From Cryphonectria parasitica EP155 (taxonomy: Eukaryota > Ascomycota > Sordariomycetes > Diaporthales > Cryphonectriaceae), in assembly GCF_011745365.1 (NCBI RefSeq), contig NW_024468913.1, forward strand, positions 2,046,001 to 2,110,000: a DNA stretch of 64,000 nt. Reading direction: 5' to 3'. The notes beneath the pieces were generated by a model. That model worked only from the letters and a program-made list of their open reading frames with translations, was not told the DNA's origin and ran no database searches. Made by a program: the position numbers and the translations under genes. This document shows, one piece after another, positions 48,455 to 59,600 of the stretch. Each line of letters begins with the position of its first letter. Position 1 is the first letter of the stretch.

Positions 48455-48628
48455 CTACATGGAAGTGATGAAAAGAAGAAGGAGGGGCAGGATGGGCAGC
48501 CTGCTGCCACCACTGCTGCGGCCAAGAAGCCCGACGTTAAGGCGACCGGGAACAATGGGCCAGCTAAGGAAGAGAAGAAGGAGAGTGAGGGGCCGTGTGG
48601 ACTGCCCAAGAAGTGTGCGCTCATGTGA
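48452..48628 (+). other. TGA-CTA read-through site and in-frame CaaX extension of the WrbA/Pst2 gene
   Basis: Seen directly: GGC-TGA-CTA at 48449-48457, then an in-frame open stretch to a TGA at 48626-48628, 57 codons. The tail begins LHGSDEKKKEGQDGQ, has AATTAAAKKPDVKATG in the middle, and ends ESEGPCGLPKKCALM. CALM is a CaaX box (Met at the end favours farnesylation), with two Lys before it and another Cys seven residues upstream of the CaaX Cys. Third positions are mostly G or C, as in coding DNA. UGA CUA is an established leaky stop context in fungi and animals. Alternatively an intron 48434-48490 (GTGAGC, a CTGAC branch, GGGCAG) would remove the stop in frame; its acceptor lacks a pyrimidine tract. 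Either route adds a lipid-anchor signal to the enzyme. Confidence 0.65.
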
Positions 48629-48809
48629 ATGTGATACCTCGGGCGAGTAGAATTAAACTTCAAAGAAAAAAAAAATACAATAAAAGATTTCGAAGAAAGA
48701 AAAGAAAAAAAGGATGAATTATGTTTACCCAAATATGCATGCATATGATGTACTCGTCAAGGAAGCTGCTTACGACCTTGGATTCTGCTTTACGCCAGAC
48801 TCGACAAGC

Positions 48810-49754
48810 TCAGAGCTTTGCCTTGTCACCGCCCTCGTTAGGCGCCTTCGACAACACATCCTCCCACCAAGGCCACACGCTCGGCCCGTCCTGGGGCATC
48901 GTGCCCTCCATCACCGGATCCCTCTTCTCCACGAACCCCTTGACGCCCTCGACAAAGTCCGGCTTGCTGAACAGGTCGAACAGCACCTTGCTCTCCAGCA
49001 GGTGCGCCTCCTCAGGCGACGCCGGCCCGCGGTAGATCATATCCCGCATGACCACGGCACTCACCACGCTCGCGCTCCGCACCACGTCCTCGGCGATGGC
49101 CAGCGCCCGGGGCAACACAGCCGCCGGGTCCTCGACGAGGGTGAACAGCCCGTCCAGCAGCGGGGCGTCGGCGCGGCACACGGCGCCCGTGGTGGCGAGG
49201 TGCACGGCGCGCGAGGCGCCCAGCAGCCGCGGCAGGAAGAAGGAGCTGCAGCCCTCGAGCACGAGCCCGCGCCGCGCAAAGACGAAGCCGATGCGGGCCC
49301 GGCGGTGCGTCACGCGCACGGCGCACGGCAGCGTCATGGTCGCGCCCACCCCGACCGCGCTGCCGTTCACCGCCGCCACCACGGGCTTGTGGCACCGGAA
49401 GATGGCGAGGGACGCCCGCCCGCCGCCGTCGCGGTGCGTGTCGCGCGTGGCGCTTGAGAGGCGGTCTGCCTCGACGGATGCTGGCGACGCGGTTAGGTCC
49501 ATGCCGGCGCAGAAGATCTGGTTGGTCGGGTCGGAGCCTGTGAGGACGATGCAGCGCACGCGGGGGTCGGCGGAGAGGAGGTGAAAGGCGTGCTCTAGAG
49601 AGGTCATCATTGCTGTGTTGAAGGCATTTCTGGCGGCTGGGCGGTCGAGGATCACGAGGATGATGGGGGTTACCATGGGGGAGGAAGGAGGGTGGTGAGA
49701 GAATCTGATAGTAGGGAGCTTGAGGGTTTCATAGGAGGAGGGGAGGTCGGCCAT
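48810..49754 (-). CDS. Enoyl-CoA hydratase/isomerase (crotonase) family protein, PTS1
   Basis: Single exon, 314 residues from the ATG at 49754 (MADLPSSYETLKLPTIRFS); the frame is open 29 codons further up but that sequence is AT-rich leader. Crotonase features are ILDRPAARNAFNTAMMTSLE, the oxyanion-hole stretch IFCAGMDLTA, and KPVVAAVNGSAVGVGATMTL. The block GFVFARRGLVLEGCSSFFLP follows, in which the Glu of LEGCSS is in the place of a catalytic acid. The last three residues are AKL, a peroxisomal targeting signal of type 1. It therefore probably acts in peroxisomal beta-oxidation or a related acyl-CoA step; hydratase and isomerase activity cannot be told apart here. It converges on the WrbA gene: 181 bases lie between the CaaX-tail stop and this stop. 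Confidence 0.9.
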   Translation of the reverse strand: MADLPSSYETLKLPTIRFSHHPPSSPMVTPIILVILDRPAARNAFNTAMMTSLEHAFHLLSADPRVRCIVLTGSDPTNQIFCAGMDLTASPASVEADRLSSATRDTHRDGGGRASLAIFRCHKPVVAAVNGSAVGVGATMTLPCAVRVTHRRARIGFVFARRGLVLEGCSSFFLPRLLGASRAVHLATTGAVCRADAPLLDGLFTLVEDPAAVLPRALAIAEDVVRSASVVSAVVMRDMIYRGPASPEEAHLLESKVLFDLFSKPDFVEGVKGFVEKRDPVMEGTMPQDGPSVWPWWEDVLSKAPNEGGDKAKL

Positions 49755-50439
49755 CTTGGAGATTCTGGCCCCCCTAGAGGAGACTGTGTGCTTTTGAATT
49801 GTGTATATGTCAAGGTAAAGAATGAAACCAAAATATATCAACTAAGGCCTTTCTAGGAGATGAAATTTTTATCTGGGTTTCCGGGATTTTATTGCAGTTC
49901 GTGAGGGGAAGGCATAGTTACAAGTAAAGCATTACCGTATAAGTTAGACGCTCCCACAAGGGAATAATGCCGAGGTCAAATCTGCTCAGGCGAGGAGGAG
50001 CGTTGAACAAAATTCATAGTACATATTATACTAAATATGAAATCGAACCTGTAATAAACTGAGTTCATACTTTACTAAAATAGTCGTTCTGATGATGAAT
50101 TGTATTAGACCCTTCCCTCTTATTCATGTAAAGGGGTGCTAATAGATCACTTTCTCTGAGAGGCCTTCAAAAATTGAAAGCCTCGGTTGCCAGGACGCCG
50201 TTAAATATCCATATCAGAATCAGTTCAATTCGTGATTTGAAAAAAGAAAGACAGACAGAAAACCAATGGTGGCAATCGTTCGTTACCGCCTCTCCGGGAG
50301 TGGGAGTGAGTACGGCTAAGTGCAATGACAACAATTGTGAACACATGACAATCTGAGCAATGCTGCTTTGGCTTTCATTCTACCTTTCAAACTCTCTATC
50401 ACTTCCTTTCCCGCAGGCAGGAGGAGTCCAGCAGGGTTT
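49755..50439. other. Spacer upstream of the crotonase gene
   Basis: About 690 AT-rich bases with no supported gene, holding the crotonase promoter and the 3' region of the beta-flanking-like gene. Confidence 0.55.
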
Positions 50440-51612
50440 TTACATAAACTTGCTCGCCAAGCTCATCAGGCCACCGCTGCTCCCGCCCTGGCTCTTAAGA
50501 TACATCTTGAACGCCATCTCGCCAGCCTGCTGCACGGCGCTCTCCTTGGACGCGCCGGAGCTCACGCGGCCCGACGAGGCCTGCGAGTCGAACAGCTTGC
50601 TCGCCTCGCTCATGGCCAGCCCGATGAACTCGCTCTGCGAGCCGCCGCTGCTGCCGCCGCTACCACCGGCGAACATCTTGAGCGCCTGCATGGCGGCCGC
50701 GTTGCCCATGGACCCAGAGTCGGCCTCGCTGCCGTCGTCTTCGCCGCCAAAGAACTTCTTGTGATGGGCGACAGCCGCTGTAGCACTGGGTCAGTATCTT
50801 CTTTCCTTGTTTTTTCAGGGGGCCCCTGTATCCCCGCCTTCTCCTTCTTTTTCTTTCTACTGTTCCTTCTCTTTATGTGTCTTTTGTCTTTCTTTTCTTC
50901 CTTTTCCCCCCACACACTCTCTGTATGTATACATCCTTTTCGAAAATCGAAGTGATAAAGGGAAATTCGCAAACGTACCCTGCTCGTCAACGTCTTCGTT
51001 CGCAAGCTGGGTCTTCTTGCCCATGAACTGACCCATGATGCCCGAGAAAAAGTCGGAACCGCCCGAGTCGCCAGCATTGCGAGCGGCGTGCTCGGCCGCG
51101 CGCTGGTGGAAGCCCTCTTCCTCGCTGTCATCACGGGGCGCGTATCCGCGGTTGGGCACTAGAAGGAGAGGAGGGATGTATGTTAGTTCAGTGATGTTTT
51201 TTTCTCTTGTGGCCACAAATTAAAGCAGACATCTGAGCATTCAAGGAGAAGATATCGAGGAGATATCTGTATGGTTATGAGATGGGCAGACTTACTCCTC
51301 TCGCCCTCGTAGCCACCGCCGCCACCACCGCCACCACCACCATAGGCACCACCTGTCTCTAGGTTAGTATCTGTGGTCCTCGTCAAGTTGATTCCTAGAA
51401 AAGGTTGCCCTTACTGCCGAATTCTGTATTTCAAGATATGATCAATTAGCATGTACTCCCTCCAAAATCTTCAATAGTATTGCTCATTAGGAGCCATAGG
51501 AGCTTCCGCAACATCTGACACGGGCGGCTGCCCCTGATGACGAGGATGGCGGGGTAGCTCCGGCAATAGCTCGCTTGGGGTACTCACCGGGCTGCTCTCG
51601 TCCGTAAGACAT
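50440..51612 (-). CDS. Beta-flanking-like protein (DUF7721 type) with a 9-nt microexon
   Basis: Five exons on the minus strand: 51612-51588, 51423-51415, 51358-51296, 51158-50979 and 50777-50440, giving 204 residues. All junctions are GT-AG and phase-consistent. The 9-nt exon 2 adds EFG between introns with good signals (branch GCTAAT before it, a perfect TACTAAC after it). The protein starts MSYGREQPEFG, has a Gly run (YGGGGGGGGGGYEGER), then NRGYAPRDDSEEEGFHQRAA and SDFFSGIMGQFMGKKTQL. It continues with AVAHHKKFFGGEDDG and an Ala/Ser/Gly-rich helical end QALKMFAGG ... MYLKSQGGSSGG. This matches the fungal protein often called beta-flanking protein; its function is unknown. Confidence 0.78.
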
Positions 51613-52583
51613 TTTGAAAGTTTTCGTTCTCTTTGGGGGGTTTGATATCCAGCAAAAGCGGGCTTGTATTTTGTTCAGTCGTCACAAGTCAATAGACCTA
51701 GGCAAAAATGATGATGGCACAGGGTGGTTGTCGTGGTTTCTGACGTTGACCAAGAAAGCTTGGTGGTGCGCAGGGGCTCTTGGCTATACTATATAGAAGC
51801 CACTACAAGCTTGCATTGTATGGGGATAATAGGGTGGGGTTGGGGGGGCTTTCAGTGACTGGCTAGGGCTGCCTCGCCCCCTCCCCTGGAAGAGGGGTTG
51901 CATCACTGCATAACAACCTCACTACATCACTGCACCTACCTCTAGAGGAGGCGCAGCGGACCCCACATCATGAGCTGTGAGGTGACGTTGGTGGGTACCT
52001 ACCTGCTGAAACCTGAAAAGAAGAGCCCCCGACCGCTATTTCTCTTTGGCTTGTTGTCCAATCCAGCTCTTTAAGCATGAGCATGACCTTGACAAGATGA
52101 TGCTACAATGGTACGAGGAATGAGTTAGAAAGAAAAATCAGGGCTGGGTTACCTTCGCAAAGGTGACTCTTCATCCTGTCTCTATTTTCAGCTTACGAGC
52201 TGCTCGTGGTATTCCAGTTCAGCAGCAAGTTTTCTGCATGAACAAATCCTACAAAACTCTGCTTACCCTGTCCGCACACCAGTGGCAGTGAGAGGCCTCA
52301 ATAAGAGACTTAGAATCTCTACACAATTAACAAAGCCCCTTCGTCTGAACTCCCTCAACTCGTATACAGCAGGAGCATTATACACAACCAAGATATCATA
52401 GGCTCGTGAAAGCAGTATTGTCCCTCCATCCAAGACGCCATCTGGCCGGATTCTATCCGTGATCAACGGCGACTGATACACCACGATGCTATTCCTAAAA
52501 CGCCGCTGTGCGTACGCGCATGTGCACGCCACCAAAAAGAGAGAAAAAGAGAGAAGAATGGAAGACGGGTCGTGAACGAAGGA
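51613..52583. other. Spacer beta-flanking gene / WC-2
   Basis: About 970 bases with the promoter of the beta-flanking-like gene and the WC-2 3' region. No gene is recognised. Confidence 0.55.
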
Positions 52584-54391
52584 TCAGGCCTGGCCCGGGT
52601 CCATGACGGGCAGTCCACCCATCCCCCCTGGTCCAGGACCTGGTGTGTCGATATTGTTCCCGCCCTGGGTCTTCTTCTTCTCTTTCTTGGCCCACCGGAG
52701 TCCGCAGGCGTTGCAGAGAGTCTTAGGCCCTGCAGGTCCTTTTCGCCATTCGGGTGAATCGAGGGTTCCTAAAGCGGGGAAAGACAGAGGGTCGTCAGTT
52801 ACAAGGGCAATAGTGATGATGAAATGTTGAGAATAAACCTACCGCAATCCGTGCAGACGTATTCCTCCGCGACCTTGAGCTTCTTCTTCTTCTCGCCTGT
52901 CCTGGGGTCCCGATCTATTGGTATGGCAATGCCCGCATCTCCCTTGATGAGTGTGGGGCTGCGTGCGCCTGTCGAGACGCCCTTTGCCCGCTCGCCATCC
53001 TGGTACCGTAGACCTGTGAGCATCTCGATGGTGTTGATCCCTTCGTACCGAGCCATCTTATCCCTGATCGAGTCGGGTCCGTTCCCTGCCGTGACGCCCT
53101 CTAGGTTCTCCCTCGTCAGTGCAATGTTGAGCGGGTTCGGTCTCTCTGGCGGTGGCATGGCGGCCGAGTCGGCATTGCGGTAGGAGCTGCCCGTGACGCT
53201 GGTCTTGGTCCCGTCTTCTGAGGATGCGACAACGCTCCGGCCGTCTTGGCTCTGCCGCCAGCTTCGTGTGGCCTCTTCCGCCTCTGCCGCCTCTTCTCTC
53301 TTCAGCTCCGTGATCCTCCTCTTGAGCCTCTCGTTCTCCATCTTGTGTTCAAGAAACGAGTCTAGGAGCTGCGCGTTCGCAGCTGGGTACAGCCGCGACA
53401 TCATGAATACGGCCTGGCAAAAGGGGCTCTGGTTGTTTGGGTTGGGTGCGAAGCGGGCCGCAGCAATGTGTGCATGGCCCATGCACTCGAAGATGGCATA
53501 CGCCCCGTCCTTTTTCCTCAGCCTGTAGAATAGCCGCAGGGTATTGCCCGTGGCGATGCACTCGTTGAACTCGGATAGAAACAGTGCAGAGTCGTCGGGG
53601 TGGAGAAACTCGCGCAGGAGCCGCTCGTTGAACTCGTCGGCCTTGTAACCTGTGAGGGCGCTGACGCTGGGGGAGCAGTGCCTGATGCGGCCGTCCTGGT
53701 CGAGGATCATCAGCAGGTCCTTGAGCTCCTCGACGACCTTGGCAGGCCAATTCCGCCGCTTGGTGAACTCGGTCAGCGTCGACGCGCCCGGCACTTGGGT
53801 GTGCTGCGACATGCTAAAGCTAGGTATGGGAGCGGGGCCTGCGCCTGGGACATTCTCTTCGGCGGCAGCGGCGGCCTGGAATCGCTGCACATCCATCGCA
53901 CTGGACTGTGGCAGGGCACCCTGTGGGGTCGGGTCGGTGGTTTCCGAACTGTAGGCAGCGGAGGACATGGCGGCCTCGTCCGGGTTATCGAGGCTCATGG
54001 GCATGGAGGAGGTATCGAAGAAGACATTGTTCTCCATGGACGAGGGGTCGCCGAGAAGGACCATCATGTCCTGGCTGTCGGTCATCTGTCGAAAACGTGG
54101 ATTTACTGGTCAGCCCAAAACAACTGCGGAGGCGGAGGCGAGAAAAGGTCCTAGCGATGCAGCCTCGGCTGGAGCTGCAAGGTGCTCGGAAAAGACAACC
54201 TGCCACCCCTGAGGGGAGCCAGCTTGTGTGATTTGCGCGTGAGGGCGGCAGCATGCATGGGGCCCTAAGCCAAGCAAGGGAGGGGAGAGGGTTGCAAAAC
54301 TTACTCCCACCCCGTTCATGTCGGGCATGGCCATCTGGCTGTAAGAAAACATGTTGCCTGGAAGGGGCGGCGGCGGCGGGCCGCGAGACAT
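52584..54391 (-). CDS. wc-2: White collar 2, PAS/GATA light and clock transcription factor
   Basis: Three exons on the minus strand: 54391-54305, 54085-52843 and 52768-52584, giving 504 residues. The start is [20 protein letters not shown]; intron 1 (219 nt) ends just before an in-frame ATG ([13 protein letters not shown]). The PAS domain lies at about residues 145-265: [39 protein letters not shown] and [21 protein letters not shown] helix with [20 protein letters not shown] follows. The single GATA finger spans the last intron: CTDCG ... [22 protein letters not shown]-x2-C-x18-C-x2-C. WC-2 binds WC-1 to form the white collar complex that drives blue-light responses and, in Neurospora, the circadian clock. 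It is divergent from RAD50, with 2.2 kb between the starts. Confidence 0.96.
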
Positions 54392-56626
54392 CGCGGGCAA
54401 GGCTGGGCGGGTTGCCTTCCGATCGAAGCTGTTGAGCCTATCGCTGGACAGATGAGAAAACGAGTTCGGCCGTAGCAATTACTTCTGCTGATGCGTGATC
54501 GTGTCGGTAACGGGCGCCGCACCCGGGGCAGCATAGAGAATTTTCTTCTTTTCCCTCCCCTCCTTTCTTTGTGTTTCTTCTTTTTTTTCTTTCTTGTTTT
54601 TATCAGATCTGGCTTGTCGTCCAGAGTCTTTCGCTTTGATTAGGGTGGTGCTAAGGAGTTATAATTCCGCAGAGCCTTCCAGCCTCGCATGACATTGGTC
54701 GTCGTAAATTCTCTTGTGGTTGCCCTCGTCAGGCCGGGATCTGATATTGAAAAGGCCCGACGATAGTATTTTGGGCGTAAACGGGCAGCGTAGACGAGGC
54801 AGCCGAAAAGAAGCCGCTCGTCAAAATCCTTGGGTAGGAACAATGTCTGTGTGCGAGTCCGCGTGCGAGTGTGCGTGTGTACGTATGTGCAACATGCAGA
54901 AAGTGTGCGGATATGAGCATAGGAGCGTAGTTGATCAGCAAGGAGGGAGCATAGAGACTGTACGCAGTACGATTGGAAAACAAGGGTGGGCTGTCTAGAA
55001 TGACGCCCTGAGCGCGAGCCTCCAAGAGATAAGGAACGTGAAATATAATACTGTTAGAGGGCGGGAGGTAGAGTCTTCCAAAAATCTTGCCAGGCCTCTC
55101 TTTTCGTCGATATGAGAAGTGGAGGGGAGAGAACATGGGATTGTAATTCATTAGGATGGGGAATTGCACAATCGCAGTCTCTGGCTCTCTGGACCCCACT
55201 CCCACCCTTCTTCCCCCCAAAAGCTTCTGCTCATGGGCCGTTATGGGATCTGACCAGGTGTGAGTTGCAGCTAGGACCCGGGTTGCATGGCCTCCCTGAT
55301 AGCCTTGGCGCAACTGAATCGTCAACTAGCTAAAGTCTCCTTCCCGGCAGCCAACTATCTATTGGTGTCCGAGGAAGAAAGAAATAGCGCATAATGAAGA
55401 GGGAGAGTCAGTTACACATACACGCATGCACACATGCATACACATGACAAGAGACACAGTTCATCTCATACACCAGATACCACATACAACACTTTGGCAT
55501 TAAGTGCTTATGCAGGGTATCCATCACCTCGAGATCAGTTCGACAGAGTGGGTCGTTGGGGTTTGAGACATGTCTTTCGAGTCGTAGGGACAAGAAGCAA
55601 GACGCGGGGTCATGACTTGCTGCTGCATGCGTTCAGGAACATCTGTGTAGCACTACCTCAGTGTTACCCCTTTGCCTGCCTCTACTACCAGAGGTACATT
55701 GTACCACCAGAGTACAGTGCAACAATTATCCGTTGCTTTCCCATACCCTGCAATAATTCAGCTCTTTTTGTGTCTTTTCCAATAACTTGACCTAGGAACA
55801 GGTTGCAACACGTATAATCGTTACAGACCCGGAGCTTTTGCTCCTTTGCAGCGGTTTCCACTGCTGATCACTCCAAGCAGTGGAACGACCAGACCTTGCC
55901 CTGGACTTGCCCTAATTCATATAACCACATCAAAGCCCACAGACTATACTATATTTATAAGAAAAGAGAGGATGAATGGCCTTGGGAGACAGGAGGTCTT
56001 GTTGAAGAATGCAACTGACAAAGTACAGCAATAACCGCAGGGTCTTTGCCTCTCAGGTCCCCTGATCATCCAACTAGCTCCGAGAGAAACTACCAACGAG
56101 CTGCGCAGCGCAAGCTATGGTTCTCGCGTATCTAAGTCAAGAGCGAAGAATAGGACGCAGACTCCTGAGATATAGCCTGAAGCACATTTTGCCAGGCTTG
56201 GTTTAGATTTTGCTCTCGATAGCACCGGAATCACGTCGATTTTGGCCATGAAGATTTGGCCCAGAAAGGCTCTGGAGAAAGCTTGGGCCATTTTGAGAGG
56301 TGAGGCAGCAGTGCACGTGGGAGCGCGACACAGGCTCTCTAGGCGCTCCCCACTTGGCCCCTGCCCATCTAGGCAACCAACGCGCCCCGCCTTACTTTGT
56401 TAATTGACGACGCGAACGTGCCTCTCGTTTGTTTGATTTTGAGCCCTCAACCCAACTCCTTTTATTGTGTTAGCCGTCCTGCGCGTTGTCGGCCCTTAGA
56501 CATACCGCACGCGAGGACGTCAACGAGCGCATGCCCTATTTTCCCATCTCTTCTGTTTTCCTGTCATCCTGCCTTTCCGAGGACACACAAAAGCTGCTCT
56601 GACGCGCACCGCCAACCTCTGGCGCC
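54392..56626. other. Long divergent intergenic region WC-2 / RAD50
   Basis: About 2.2 kb. A 198-codon minus-strand frame at 54729-55325 has no family motif and lies where a WC-2 leader or promoter would be; I do not accept it. The side near WC-2 has T- and C-rich stretches (54540-54600), and the side near RAD50 contains a small upstream frame. Confidence 0.5.
56531..56602 (+). promoter_or_regulatory. Possible upstream ORF in the RAD50 leader
   Basis: An ATG in a moderate context (GCGCATGC) opens a 23-codon frame that stops at TGA 56600-56602, 24 bases before the RAD50 start codon. If the transcript begins upstream of it, it could lower RAD50 translation. The transcript start is not known. 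Confidence 0.3.
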
Positions 56627-59600
56627 ATGTCACGCATAGAGGGTCTGTCAGTCCAGGGCATACGATCTTTTGCCCCTGATCACCGTGAAGCCATCAGCCT
56701 CTACACCCCGCTGACGCTCATCGTTGGGTATAATGGCTCGGGCAAGACAACCATCATCGAATGTCTCAAGTATGCCACTACGGGCGAACTGCCACCCAAC
56801 AGCAAGGGTGGCGCCTTCGTTCATGACCCCAAGGTATATTTAGAGTCAAGGTGATCTCTCGGTTCAATTCTTCTCTCACGTGCTGACTTAGACTGCTCTT
56901 CCTAGCTTTGCAACGAGAAAACGGTCTTCGCCAATGTCGGTCTCAAGTTCACCTCCCTCAATGGAACCCAGCACAACCTCCACCGACGGCTTCAGGTCAC
57001 CCTGAGCAAGGGTGGTGCTCGCGCGTTTAAAACTCTCGAGTCTAGCTGGAAGGTCGACGGAGAAGAGAGGCACACGTCTTCCAAGAAGGTTACTGCCGTT
57101 GACGAGGAGATCACCACCGAGCTTGGCGTCTCGCCGGCTATCCTGGATTCGGTCATCTTCTGCCACCAGGACGAGTCTCTCTGGCCTATGAGTGAGCCTT
57201 CCGCCCTCAAGAAAAAATTCGACGAGATATTTGAGGCCCAAAAATACACCAAAGCCATCGAACAGCTGAAGATCGTCCGGAAGAAGCAAGGCGAGTCCTT
57301 GCGCAACGCACAGATGGAACTGAAACAGCAGGAGAGCGATAAGAAGATGGCATCCGAGAACAGCAGACAAATTCAGGAGCTGACTGCGGAACTGGAGGCA
57401 CTGGACAGGGAAATGAAGGAGTTGGAGGAGAGGATCAGAGAGGCCCACGAGAAGGCGAAGGCCAAACGGGACGACTCCATCCAATTCCACAGCATCCTGG
57501 TCGATTTGAAAAACCTGCAAGATCAATACACATTCAGACAGGACGCTGTCACAGAGCTCCGAGACTCCATCGACATGATGCCTGAGAGCGATGATGAGCT
57601 GAAACGCGCTCTGGACCAGTATGAGGCCCGCCTAGACCGGCTCAGAGGGAAGATCGACGAGGACACGGCCCAGTATTACGGCCTCGAGGAGAAAGTAAAC
57701 GCCACTCGAGCGGACCTAAATGCAAAGCTGGGCGAGAAGGGTCGCCTCGAGTCCGACAAGGAAAAGTACGAACGTCAGCTCCAGACTCGTATCGAAATGA
57801 CAAAGGAGGCCGCAGCCAAGCATGGCATACGGGGATTTAACCACGCCCTCGATGAAGACCAAGTCCATGCTTTCAACGAGAAGATTCGTGCAATATTCAA
57901 TAGCAAGAAAAAGGAGCATGAGAAGCTTCAAAACGAGCTGACCAGAGCGGCTGACGAGGCCGGCGTGAAAATATCTGCTTTGGAAGGCAAGAAGAGCTCT
58001 TTGGGCTCAGAACGAGCATTCTCCAAGCAGAATAAGATGGAAAATGATCGCAAAGTCAAGCGTCTTCAGACAGAAGCCGACTCCATTGATTGTGATGAAG
58101 GTCACGTCAACATCCTGGAGAAAACCACAGCAGCACTCCGAGAACGCTACCAGAACGCACAAAACGACTTCAGCCAAAGCGACTGGGAGAGCAAGATCCG
58201 GGGTGCGAAGACGGAGCTGAGTGATCTCGAGAAGAGAAGTGAAGAGTTAAACACCGAGCTTGTGAACTGCACCCGACTCTCTAGCGAGCGCGCACAATTA
58301 GATCTTCGCAAGAAGGAAATGAAAGAGCGCGAAGGCAATCTTGAGAGCTTGGTGGCCACCTACAGCGGGCGGATCTCCAGCTTACTGAAGCATGATTTCG
58401 ATCTCAACTCATTAGGATCGAATTATAGGACGGCGATCAACGAGCAGGATGCCGTCGTGAAGCAGGCAAAGGCGAAATGTGATTCTCTCCAGAAGGAGTT
58501 GGACCAGCGAGACTTCGAGCTCGCTGAGGCACACAAGCGGCAGGCGACCTCGCAGCAAGCCAGGGCAAAGTACGAGCAATCTGTCATCAAGGTCCTCAAG
58601 AAGGTAGCAGAATCCCCAGACGCCGTTACTGTGGACGACTTCAACGAGGAGATCGAGTCGCTTGAGGAGGCCAAATCCGTGGCGGAAAAGGATCTGGCCC
58701 TCTTTGATGAGATGAAGGCATATTACGTTCAGGCGGAGACAGTCTTGAACACTAAGAACAGGTGCCATCTTTGCGACCGTAGCTTTGATGACGATAGGTC
58801 CAAGTCCAAGCTCCTGAAGAAGATTGCTAAAGCTCTCAGCGAGCAAGAAAAAGAGAGTATACAGCAGGATTTCAAGGACGTCAGTGAGAAAGTTGCCCGT
58901 TTGACCGCTGTCCGTTCTGATTACGACGGCCTCTTGCGACTGAGAACAGAATCAGCGAAGCTTAAGAGAGACATCGATGAGGCGCAAGGCAGGCGAGAGG
59001 AGAAGCTCCGGCAGCTGGAAGCCGCCGCGGACCAGCACAGCAAAGTGGCGGACTTGCTGAACGAGATTGAGTCTGTCTCCAAGAATGTCTCAGAGATAAC
59101 ACAGCTCCACAACCAGATCCAGGAGTCGAAGGAACAGATCGGGAGGCTTCAGTCACAGTCACAGATGAGCGGCACCGGCCGCAGTGCTGACGAGATTCAG
59201 CATGCTCAATCAGTGAACTCGGACAAGCTGAGGGAGGTCAAGAAGGATTTGGAGAATCTGACCCGGGACCGCCAGCGCAGTCTCGACCTCATCAGTAACC
59301 TCGAGCTTGAGCAAAGCGAGACCAAGAACAAGCTCAACCAGGCAAAGCAGCAGATGGAGAAGAAGTCATCACTGTCGAAAGGTATCAAGGCTCTGCGGGA
59401 AGAAAACCAGAGACAAGATGAAATGGTATCCAAGTTTGACGAGGAGCTCAAGACGCTTCAGCCTCGTATTGATGCTGCCAGAGGCCAGCGTGACGCTGAA
59501 CTTGAGAGGAGTCGTGAGAAGGCCAAAATCGTCGCCGATGAGCGGGACGCTATCGCGAATACCCTCAGCAGGCTCAAACTTATCGAAGACGACATTCAGG

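Noticed and set aside
54729..55325. Minus-strand frame of 198 codons upstream of WC-2
   Set aside because: No motif, no coding-like composition, and it lies in the probable WC-2 promoter or leader region.
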